Origin: CAYOXX01 sp964408025
Lineage (GTDB): Bacteria > Acidobacteriota > DATKUA01
Assembly (NCBI GenBank): GCA_964408025.1
Contig: CAYOXX010000093.1
Location: 1 to 12,281, forward strand
Length of the DNA stretch: 12,281 nt
Direction: 5' to 3'
The notes under the pieces are model-generated. The model was not told the DNA's origin, did not search any database, and saw nothing but the letters and a program-made list of their open reading frames with translations. The first letter of the stretch is position 1, and the number at the start of each line of letters is the position of its first letter. The position numbers were made by a program, and so were the translations under genes. Shown in pieces: positions 1 to 6,264 of this stretch.

Positions 1-1028
1 GCGAACAGCACCGGCGTCGAGAGCGCTACCCTGCGGTCGGACCTGGCGCGGCGGGCCAGTGTGGCGGCGACGATTCCGGTCAGGAATATGCCGCCGAGCC
101 CGGTGACGATGTGGGAGGCTAGACCGGTCATCTTGGCGGCGCCTAGCATGGTGGGGCGGTTCAGTAGCGATCCGGCCGGGTAGAAGAAGTCGGCGAGGCC
201 GATGATCAGCATGTTGAACATATTGGAGCCCAGCACGTTGCCGACCGCCATGTCGACGGCCCCCAGGCGGACGGCGCCGATGGAGACCATCAGCTCCGGC
301 AGCGACGTCACCACCGCCATCAGCACTATCCCCACCAGGCTCTGGCCGATCACGAAGCTACGCCCGAAGAGCGGAATTTGGTATGAGGAGATGATTTCGG
401 CCGTGTAGCCGAGGCCGATGCCGGCCCCAACGATCAGGGCTCCGTAGAAGAGGAAGGCCCAGTAGGCCCGGCCGCGTTCTACCTGACGGTACCTTTCCGG
501 CAGAACCTTCGGCTCCTCGCGCTGGTCTTCCTGCTCGCGCAGGAAGATCTGGCGCATGCCGACTACGTAGAGGGCGATGAGCAGCAGCGAAGTGAAGTCG
601 ATGAAGCCGAGCAGCTTCACGGGGGCAAAGCCTAGGCCGGGTAGGTTGTAGAGGACCATGGGCAGGAGCGCCAGGGCCATCATCATCGCGCCGTAGCTGG
701 AGGTCAGCAGGTGGTTGCGGCTGGCCAGGTGGAGGGCGGCGCCGCGGCGGGTCATGAAGTCGAGCACGCCGATGATCACCAAGTTGAAGAGGTTGGAGCC
801 GAAGACGTTGCCGAAGACGACGTCCGGGAGGCTGAGCGCCGCCGCCGCCGCCGAGGTGGCCAGCTCGGGCAGCGAGGTCACCAGCGCCAGCAGGATGACG
901 CCGATCCAGGTGCGCCCCACGCCGGTCTTCTCGGCGATTACGTCGCCGTAGCGAGACAGCCGCGGCCCGGCGTAGACGATGATACCGGCCAGCACAACGA
1001 AGGTCGACCAGACCGCCAGACCGCTCAC
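1..1028 (-). CDS. Sodium/calcium exchanger (CaCA family), C-terminus cut by window edge
   Basis: Inner-membrane cation antiporter; 342 residues are visible and the frame is still open at base 1. Two inverted alpha-repeats are clear. Alpha-1 (about residues 43-83) has TSLPEL at 51-56 and GNVFGSN at 73-79. Alpha-2 (about 233-273) has TSLPEL at 241-246 and GNVLGSN at 263-269. The acidic and Asn residues of these repeats bind the cations in the family. A hydrophilic, charged loop (about 163-187) separates the two halves. Both repeats have VTSLPE where many members have GTSLPE. The GTG start at 1028-1026 overlaps the TGA of the upstream gene (GTGA), so the two are probably translationally coupled. 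The family is usually close to this length, so few residues should be missing. Family assignment is firm; whether the transported ion is calcium is inferred. Confidence 0.93.
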   Translation of the reverse strand, partial: MSGLAVWSTFVVLAGIIVYAGPRLSRYGDVIAEKTGVGRTWIGVILLALVTSLPELATSAAAAALSLPDVVFGNVFGSNLFNLVIIGVLDFMTRRGAALHLASRNHLLTSSYGAMMMALALLPMVLYNLPGLGFAPVKLLGFIDFTSLLLIALYVVGMRQIFLREQEDQREEPKVLPERYRQVERGRAYWAFLFYGALIVGAGIGLGYTAEIISSYQIPLFGRSFVIGQSLVGIVLMAVVTSLPELMVSIGAVRLGAVDMAVGNVLGSNMFNMLIIGLADFFYPAGSLLNRPTMLGAAKMTGLASHIVTGLGGIFLTGIVAATLARRARSDRRVALSTPVLF

Positions 1029-1396
1029 CTTTCCGGCCCCCTACTCCCCACCACCGTCTCCTCGCTGTAGCTTGCCCAGCACCCCGGCTCCTCCTCGACG
1101 GCGACCCGCAGCAGCCGCGCGCCGGCCGCCGGCAGCGAGCGGGCGAGTGCCTCGTGCAGGTGGCGGGCAACCGCCTCGGCGGAGGTTGCCGTCCCCGCGA
1201 ACTGCGGTAGGTCGTTGAGGAAGCGCCCCTCCAGCGGCTCCAGCGCCGCGGCGACCGCACGGCGCGCCGCCTCGCCAGTTGCGTCTCGGAACTCCGCCCT
1301 CAGCTTCCAGGCGTGCGCGTGCACCGGCTCTGGGCCGCTCTCCAGTGTCAGCGCGTGGGAGGCGCGGAAGCGCTCTACGAGGATGATGGTCGCCAC
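1025..1396 (-). CDS. 6-pyruvoyl-tetrahydropterin synthase / QueD-like protein (COG0720)
   Basis: A 123-residue protein of the fold that acts on dihydroneopterin triphosphate in queuosine, biopterin or folate synthesis. The three zinc-binding histidines are present: H14 (ASH) and H26/H28 (HAH, usually HGH). So are the LND stretch (60-62), the TSAE helix start (71-74) and an acidic strand (VAVEEE, 98-103). The active site is unusual. The catalytic Cys four residues before the first His of HxH is Pro. Instead E23 makes an ExxHAH pattern that resembles the PTPS-III subgroup. The Asp-His pair before LND reads Glu-Gly. The start is GTG without a Shine-Dalgarno sequence, placed where transcription should begin. 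It overlaps the downstream exchanger gene by 4 bases. Fold is confident, reaction is not. Confidence 0.85.
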   Translation of the reverse strand: MATIILVERFRASHALTLESGPEPVHAHAWKLRAEFRDATGEAARRAVAAALEPLEGRFLNDLPQFAGTATSAEAVARHLHEALARSLPAAGARLLRVAVEEEPGCWASYSEETVVGSRGPER

Positions 1397-1402
1397 GCTG
1401 CG

Positions 1403-1432
1403 AAACTAACAACGGCATCGACGGGGTGTCAA
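1403..1432 (-). promoter_or_regulatory. Promoter of the COG0720/exchanger operon, probably leaderless
   Basis: On the minus strand a perfect -35 TTGACA (1432-1427) is followed by an 18-base spacer and an extended -10, TGT-TAGTTT (hexamer 1408-1403). Counting from the -10 puts +1 at about 1396, the G of the GTG start codon. There is no Shine-Dalgarno upstream of that codon. The TAnnnT-type -10 directly ahead of a start codon is the arrangement known for leaderless genes. Confidence 0.6.
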
Positions 1433-1511
1433 GGCAAAGAGGGATTCGGTCTCCTTCGTCACGTGCCGGCGGAACCTCAAACGGGAGCGCGATAGTGGGT
1501 CGCGAATCGGT

Positions 1512-2921
1512 CTATTGGGATTGGCCCGGGGAGGGCGTACTGACTTCTATATTCATCAGACCGCGCCTGATTTCGATGTACTGCTCGACGTAGGGAAGGT
1601 AGAGGTTCGTATCGATCTCGATTTCCTGGCCTTCCTCGAGCGCGCCGAGGGCGGATTCAATCGCTGCGAGCTCCCGGTAGAATTCCCGGTGCATGCTGCT
1701 TCGCTCTGCGATGTGGCTTTGAACGTTGAAGGCAGAGCTGATTAAGAGGGCAACCAAGGCGAGCGGCATGATTGCTCTAGTGGCCGGCAAGCGGGACTCC
1801 CTGAGCAGGTCGTAGAGGCTCCCGAAGATGGCGATTATGAAGATCGATGCTCCCGCCAGGGGGACGTAGTTGAACCTTTCGTAGAGCCCCTCGCCCTGCA
1901 GGGGCAGTAACGGTATTGTCGAGATCAGCAGCCAGAAGAAGCCGAACTTCCATCTGTTGTCAGCCCTCAGCAGCGTGAAGGCAGCGATGACGACCAGCAA
2001 GCCGAATGCGTACCAGTGCGTCGAGTTGAAAAGCAGGTCTGTAGTAATCTCAAAGAACTTGATGAAGATGTTTGGACTCAGCTTGTAACTGCCCCCCGTT
2101 ACCAGCCAGTTGTGGGGGAAACGGAACAGGTAGATGAAACAGTAAATCGACCAGATCGCGACCATCGGCACGAACGGTTGCCACCTCCCCTTGAATATGA
2201 ATAAGTCTTTGAGGCCATTGCTCTTGCGATGTGCATAAGCGGCGGCTATCCACAGCAGGAGAACGAGTGTTACGGCGGTTTCCTTGGTCAGAAGTGCAAT
2301 TGTAAATGTCAGGACGGCGAGCGATAGCCGCAGGAGGCCGGGGTTGTCCAGATAGCGCAGAAAAAGCAGAACGGTTGCGAGCATGAAGAGCGCGACTAGC
2401 AAAGTGCTGCTGGCGCTGATCCAATGAACGGCTTCGGTGATTTTAGAAAAAAGAGCGAAGAGAGCGCATGCCAGGGCCGCGCGCATCGGTGTCTTGAGAA
2501 CTCGACGGGCGAGCAGGAAGACCAGAACCGTGTTCAGCAGGTGCAGTGCGATGTTGGCCAGGTGGTAGGCGGAGTAGTTCAGCCCGAAGAGAGGATAGAC
2601 CAGGGCGGCGTAAGCTTCCCAGGCAGGCCGGTATAACATATCGTAGCGCGAGAACGGGTTTGCCCTTTCTATCCTGTAGCTGCTGCCGCCGTGAACAAGG
2701 TTGATATCGTCTTTGAAAAAGGGGTCTGTTATTGTGGGAGAATATAAGAGGGCTGCAGATATCATCACCAACCCGACAAAAACCCAGGCGGCGGCGGGGC
2801 GGGACAGGATCCCTTGCAATTCCTTGAATTGTCTTGAGTAATTCAAGTTTATCTGAGGACGGCTGTTTGGGAGGCGATTATAAGAGAGTTTGCGGTCGGG
2901 CGAAAGGGATACCCGGAGCAC
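1512..2921 (-). CDS. GT-C-type multi-pass membrane glycosyltransferase (PMT/TMTC-like)
   Basis: Up to 469 residues with about 9-11 hydrophobic helices starting near residue 45. Features that fit polyprenyl-phosphate-sugar-dependent GT-C enzymes: an acidic pair D71-D72 in the first extracytoplasmic loop (FFKDDINLVHG), RPAWEAY (98-104), YHLANIALHLLN (119-130), LLTKETAV (210-217, compare SKE in TMTC proteins) and ERFNYVP (348-354). There are no TPR repeats. The hydrophilic tail (about 400-469) would be outside or cytoplasmic depending on helix count. It likely transfers a sugar from a lipid carrier; donor and acceptor are unknown. Start is uncertain: GTG at 2921 has no good Shine-Dalgarno and lies 5 bases after a TTGACA, while a TATAAT at 2882-2877 would place transcription inside the frame. 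A shorter N-terminus is possible because the first 40 residues are hydrophilic. Confidence 0.82.
   Translation of the reverse strand: MLRVSLSPDRKLSYNRLPNSRPQINLNYSRQFKELQGILSRPAAAWVFVGLVMISAALLYSPTITDPFFKDDINLVHGGSSYRIERANPFSRYDMLYRPAWEAYAALVYPLFGLNYSAYHLANIALHLLNTVLVFLLARRVLKTPMRAALACALFALFSKITEAVHWISASSTLLVALFMLATVLLFLRYLDNPGLLRLSLAVLTFTIALLTKETAVTLVLLLWIAAAYAHRKSNGLKDLFIFKGRWQPFVPMVAIWSIYCFIYLFRFPHNWLVTGGSYKLSPNIFIKFFEITTDLLFNSTHWYAFGLLVVIAAFTLLRADNRWKFGFFWLLISTIPLLPLQGEGLYERFNYVPLAGASIFIIAIFGSLYDLLRESRLPATRAIMPLALVALLISSAFNVQSHIAERSSMHREFYRELAAIESALGALEEGQEIEIDTNLYLPYVEQYIEIRRGLMNIEVSTPSPGQSQ
2877..2882 (-). promoter_or_regulatory. Possible -10 box (TATAAT) for the GT-C gene
   Basis: A perfect TATAAT reads on the minus strand at 2882-2877, but the -35 region at 16-18 bases is poor (TTTCGC). 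A TTGACA at 2931-2926 is too far upstream (43 bases) to pair with it. If used, the mRNA would begin near 2870 and the protein would start downstream of 2921. Confidence 0.25.
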
Positions 2922-2998
2922 GGTTTGTCAAGATTCCGTGCTGGCTGAACGGCACTAACCCGAGAAATTTGTCTTCCCTCGTCATTACCGAAGCCGGG

Positions 2999-3027
2999 TT
3001 GCCGTCGAATATCCGACCCAATATACT
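2999..3027 (+). promoter_or_regulatory. Promoter of the resB-ccsA operon
   Basis: -35 TTGCCG (2999-3004, 4/6 to consensus), a 17-base spacer, then -10 TATACT (3022-3027, 5/6). The predicted start of transcription near 3034 leaves a leader of about 32 bases to the ATG at 3066. It makes the upstream in-frame GTG at 3042 an unlikely start. Confidence 0.65.
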
Positions 3028-3047
3028 CTTCGCAACCGGTAGTGCGG

Positions 3048-3054
3048 AAAGGAG
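3048..3054 (+). promoter_or_regulatory. Ribosome binding site deciding the resB start
   Basis: AAAGGAG ends 11 bases before ATG 3066. A weaker purine run (GGCGGAG, 3057-3063) lies closer. The in-frame GTG at 3042 has no such site upstream, so ATG 3066 is preferred. Confidence 0.6.
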
Positions 3055-3065
3055 AAGGCGGAGTA

Positions 3066-5252
3066 ATGCCCGATAGCAAGCGAGAGGTGAAGGCGAATCT
3101 GCGCACCGATTCCTGGGGCAACTGCTTGATATTCGTCTTCTTCGTCTTCTTCTCTTTGAACCTCTGGCAGACTGTGCACGAGCGCTGGCTGGTGGAGCGG
3201 ATCATCGATCCGGAGACGGGAGCAATGTCCGTCGAGTTCCACGCGGAGTACGTTGCCCTGGGCCTGATCGGCATCGCAGTGCTTGTCGGCATCTGGGCCG
3301 TTCGCCGGCGGGAGGCCGCCTGGCGATTCCTCAGGTCGACGCGGTTGGGGATAGTGCTCATCACGTCGGTGCTGGTCGGCACGGCCCTCGGGACGCTCGT
3401 CTTCCAGAACGCTCAGGACCAAGACTATATAAATTTCTACTCGGAGTTCCTCTTCTCGTTCTTCAAGGCGGTACACATGCTGGACCTCTTCGCGAGCTGG
3501 TGGTTCCTGGCGCTGCTGGTGCTGCTGGCGGCCAACCTCGTCGCCTGCACGCTGCACCGCAAGCCGTGGAGCCTGCCCAAACTGGGATTTCTTGCCACGC
3601 ACGCCGGCATAGTGTTGGTTATTGTCGGTGCCTTCGTAGGCGGCGTTCTGAAGCAGGAGGGAGCGATGCTGCTCGGCGAGGGGCAGAGCACCGACTATGC
3701 CGCATCGCAGGAGTACGTGCGCATGGTCGGCGACAACCTCGCGGGACTGCTGCCGGAAAACATACCGGAGCGGTTCCGGCTACCGCTGGGTGCCACGCTG
3801 GCGCTCGAGGATTTCGAGGAGCTGCACTACGACGACCCGTTTGTAGTGCGCTGTGAGAAGCTCAGGACGAGGGAGAACGCCCGCACCGGCGAGCAGGAGC
3901 CGTCTTGGCATACCGAGCAGGAGATCAAATTCACCGACCGAAGGCCGCTGACGCTCAGCGGCCGGCACGGAGTGCTGCGCATAGCTGAGGTCTTTCCTCG
4001 CGTCGAGGGCGTGTCACGTCTAGTGGAGAACGAAGCCGGTCGCACGCTGGTGGAAGTGGAGTTCGCGACCGCCGATTGGACGCGGAGGGTAGTTCTGGCT
4101 GAGGGAACCCATCTGATGCCGGTCTTCGGAACCGCCGATGAGATCCTGCTTCCTGATCCGCAGATCGATATACGCCGCTACGTGAGCCGTATCGCCTTCC
4201 GCCTTCGGATGGTCTGGGAACCTCCGGACGGCGAAGTGCTGCGCGGGCTGGGAATAAGTGAAGACGAATCGCCTTACAATCTCCTCGTGCAAACCGGTGG
4301 AGTGGGGGGCGGAGCGGGGCACCTGCCGCCGCTGCCGCTGCGCGCGGGCGAGGAAGTGGAGATCGAGGGGACGGACTACAGTGTCGAGCTGCTCAGGTTC
4401 TTCCACGACCTCCAGGTAAACACGAGGGAGGGGGAGCCGGAACTGGCCAACGCCTCGGAACGGCTCCGTAACCCGGCGGTCGAGATCCGGTTCGGCGGCG
4501 GTGATCTTGAACCGACGAATCTTGTGCTGACCGCCTTCGGATCCTCTCCCGATCAGGAGAAACTGGATGATGTCGCAAATCGCCTGGGAATAATCCTGAG
4601 ATTCTTCATGGCCCGGCCTCCCGTGGATCTGCTGGTCGTCGGCAGCCGGGAGCAGATGCTGGTCTTCCGCAGTGGCGCCGTGCAGGAGTCTGTGGATCTG
4701 AGCGCGGAATCTGTTTACTCGCCGCCCCTTAGCGGTATCGACCTTCGCCTCCTGAACACTTCCCGAGCGGCCATCGGAACCACCCCGGCTGTCGTGGTGG
4801 AAGTCGGAGATGGCGAGCGGCTGCGCTCGGCGGCGCTGGAGTGTGCCGACCTGGCCTCGCCTGTAGTCGTACTGCTGCAGCCCGAACGGTTCTTTCTCCC
4901 TCTTGGTGACGACACGCAAATTTCGCTTCGCGTGCGCGGCGACTACATCAAGGAGTGGCGCTCCCGCGTCGGCGTCTTCGACGGCGACGAGAAGATCGGG
5001 GAGCACGTCATCAGGGTCAACGAGCCGCTGGTGCTCAACGGCTTCTACTTCTACCAGCAGAGCTGGTACCCGCAGTTGCCGTACGGCGGGGAGACTGACC
5101 GGTATTTCACCTACCTGCAGGTTGTCCGCGACCCCGGACTCTGGATCGTCTACCTCGGCCTGGCTCTGATTGTGCTGGGCATCGCGTATAACTTCTACGT
5201 GCGGCCGCGCCTGCGGGGCGGCGCGCGCAGGGAGGAAGACGGTGTGGAATAA
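3066..5252 (+). CDS. resB: Cytochrome c biogenesis protein ResB (Ccs1), system II
   Basis: A 728-residue partner of CcsA in the membrane complex that moves heme outward and attaches it to apocytochrome c. The ResB core starts near residue 90 (LRSTRLGIVLITS). It has helices at about 94-113, 145-163 and 173-193, the last containing the conserved-type His in FLATHAGIVL (H179). A large extracytoplasmic domain (about 195-690) follows, ending in NGFYFYQQSWYP, and then the closing helix (692-712) and a basic tail. It is longer than many ResB proteins because two extra helices (about 19-36 and 61-79) precede the core and the outer domain is large. Start chosen at ATG 3066 on ribosome-site and promoter position; GTG 3042 would add 8 residues. 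Its last 11 bases overlap ccsA. Confidence 0.93.
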   Translation: MPDSKREVKANLRTDSWGNCLIFVFFVFFSLNLWQTVHERWLVERIIDPETGAMSVEFHAEYVALGLIGIAVLVGIWAVRRREAAWRFLRSTRLGIVLITSVLVGTALGTLVFQNAQDQDYINFYSEFLFSFFKAVHMLDLFASWWFLALLVLLAANLVACTLHRKPWSLPKLGFLATHAGIVLVIVGAFVGGVLKQEGAMLLGEGQSTDYAASQEYVRMVGDNLAGLLPENIPERFRLPLGATLALEDFEELHYDDPFVVRCEKLRTRENARTGEQEPSWHTEQEIKFTDRRPLTLSGRHGVLRIAEVFPRVEGVSRLVENEAGRTLVEVEFATADWTRRVVLAEGTHLMPVFGTADEILLPDPQIDIRRYVSRIAFRLRMVWEPPDGEVLRGLGISEDESPYNLLVQTGGVGGGAGHLPPLPLRAGEEVEIEGTDYSVELLRFFHDLQVNTREGEPELANASERLRNPAVEIRFGGGDLEPTNLVLTAFGSSPDQEKLDDVANRLGIILRFFMARPPVDLLVVGSREQMLVFRSGAVQESVDLSAESVYSPPLSGIDLRLLNTSRAAIGTTPAVVVEVGDGERLRSAALECADLASPVVVLLQPERFFLPLGDDTQISLRVRGDYIKEWRSRVGVFDGDEKIGEHVIRVNEPLVLNGFYFYQQSWYPQLPYGGETDRYFTYLQVVRDPGLWIVYLGLALIVLGIAYNFYVRPRLRGGARREEDGVE
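5231..5235 (+). promoter_or_regulatory. Ribosome binding site deciding the ccsA start
   Basis: GGAGG inside AGGGAGGA (5229-5236), within the 3' end of resB, ends 6 bases before GTG 5242. This selects GTG 5242 over the upstream in-frame ATG at 5170, whose extra residues read as basic, out-of-frame resB sequence. Confidence 0.75.
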
Positions 5253-6081
5253 CTTTCTGCACGCCAATCTGTTTCTCCAGCTTACGGCGGCCGCCTACCT
5301 GGCCGCGGCACTCCTCTACGTACTGAGCATCTTTTTCCGCGTCAAGACGTTGAACCGGATCTGCTTGGCGCTGTTCGCCGTCGGCTTCGTGCTCAATACT
5401 GTGTTCCTGATAGACCGCTGGCTCGAGGCTGGCCGCGCGCCGATCAAGAGCCGCTTCGAAGCCCTCATCCTGCTGGCCTGGTGCATCGCGCTTCTGAGCC
5501 TGATCGTCGAGCTGGCGCACAAGATACGCTTCGTCGGCTTCCTCAGCTCGATAACCTGCGTCGGCTCCCTGACGCTGGCCTTCCTCTGGTACGACACGCT
5601 GATCGAGAACCTGCCGGCGTCGCTGCAGAGCTTCTGGTTCATACCCCACGTGGTGATCTACTTCCTCGGCTACGCGGCGGCCGCCGTCAGCTTCTTCACC
5701 GCCATACTGACACTCTTTTTCCCCAACCCCAAGAAGCTGCGTGAGAACAACCTGCTGGGACAGGAGTACCTCGACTTCGACGTCTACACCTACCACGTGA
5801 TCGTCTTCGCCTTCCTGATGTTGGCGCTCGGCCTGGTGATGGGAGCGCTCTGGGCCAAGGAGGCCTGGGGAACCTACTGGACGTGGGACCCCAAGGAGAA
5901 CTGGGCCTTGATCAGCTTCCTGGTCTACGGGCTCTACCTGCACTTCCGCCAGGTGAAGGGCTGGCGCGGCAAGCCGGCCACATGGTTCGCCATACTCGGC
6001 TTTGTGGCCATCATTATCACCTTCCTCGGCGTCTCATACCTGCCCACCGCCCAGGACAGCATCCACGTCTACCTCGATTGA
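5242..6081 (+). CDS. ccsA: Cytochrome c biogenesis protein CcsA, system II heme-handling subunit
   Basis: A 279-residue integral membrane protein of the heme-handling protein superfamily, with about 8 helices. The tryptophan-rich WWD signature is at 204-221 (WAKEAWG, then TYWTWDPKENW). Candidate heme-ligand histidines are H136 (IPHVVIY), H185 (TYHVIVF) and H275 (SIHVY). It works with ResB to present heme for covalent attachment to CXXCH apocytochromes outside the membrane. The GTG start at 5242 overlaps resB by 11 bases, so the two are co-translated. Its final 58 bases have a second, diverged copy at 7866-7923 beyond the kinase gene, so this 3' end may not be the ancestral one. The protein itself looks complete. 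Confidence 0.95.
   Translation: MWNNFLHANLFLQLTAAAYLAAALLYVLSIFFRVKTLNRICLALFAVGFVLNTVFLIDRWLEAGRAPIKSRFEALILLAWCIALLSLIVELAHKIRFVGFLSSITCVGSLTLAFLWYDTLIENLPASLQSFWFIPHVVIYFLGYAAAAVSFFTAILTLFFPNPKKLRENNLLGQEYLDFDVYTYHVIVFAFLMLALGLVMGALWAKEAWGTYWTWDPKENWALISFLVYGLYLHFRQVKGWRGKPATWFAILGFVAIIITFLGVSYLPTAQDSIHVYLD
6024..6081 (+). repeat. Direct repeat, left copy: ccsA 3' end
   Basis: Aligned without gaps to 7866-7923, I count 46 of 58 bases identical. The first 14 bases (CCTCGGCGTCTCAT) and the last 8 (TCGATTGA, including the stop) match exactly. This copy is the in-frame end of intact ccsA. The copies are 1842 bases apart. Confidence 0.9.
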
Positions 6082-6103
6082 TTTAGAAGATATCTAGTTA
6101 TCC

Positions 6104-6144
6104 ATCAACCCTCGTTGCGCGCTAGTCGCAGCGGGGGTTGATTT
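6104..6144 (+). terminator. Hairpin terminator of the resB-ccsA operon
   Basis: A 16-pair stem (6104-6119 with 6127-6142) contains two G-T (wobble in RNA) pairs and a 7-base loop. It begins 22 bases after the ccsA stop and ends in a short T run (TTTGT). The T tract is weak, so termination may be partial. Confidence 0.65.
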
Positions 6145-6186
6145 GTAAAGATATTCATTGGGCAAGAAGCGAAGCACAACCGTTTG

Positions 6187-6215
6187 TGGACAAAATAAGC
6201 CGTGGAGTTTAAGAT
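6187..6215 (+). promoter_or_regulatory. Promoter of the kinase gene
   Basis: -35 TGGACA (6187-6192, 5/6), a 17-base spacer and -10 TAAGAT (6210-6215, 4/6). Transcription would start near 6222, giving a leader of about 43 bases. The kinase is thus likely transcribed independently of ccsA, whose terminator lies upstream. Confidence 0.5.
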
Positions 6216-6264
6216 AGTTTTGCACTTACCCACTCGAACGTCGCGTATTCAGGGGAATGCTTGA

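Noticed and set aside
358..1260. 300-codon minus-strand frame rich in Arg
   Set aside because: It lies out of frame over the exchanger and COG0720 genes; its Arg/Pro/Ala-rich composition is typical of an antiphase GC-rich frame, and the frame one step away shows clear CaCA motifs.
1488..1504. CGCGA/TCGCG hairpin downstream of the GT-C gene
   Set aside because: Only 5 base pairs, with no T run on the minus strand; too weak to call a terminator.
5170..5241. Upstream ATG start for ccsA
   Set aside because: It would add 24 residues lying over the resB helix in another frame; GTG 5242 has a GGAGG site at ideal spacing.
4020..5267. 415-codon minus-strand frame opposite resB
   Set aside because: It is antisense to a well-supported ResB coding sequence, has no recognisable motifs and has the composition expected of a shadow frame.
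5107..5943. 278-codon minus-strand frame opposite ccsA
   Set aside because: Gln/Glu/Arg-rich mirror of a strongly hydrophobic CcsA sequence; no independent support.
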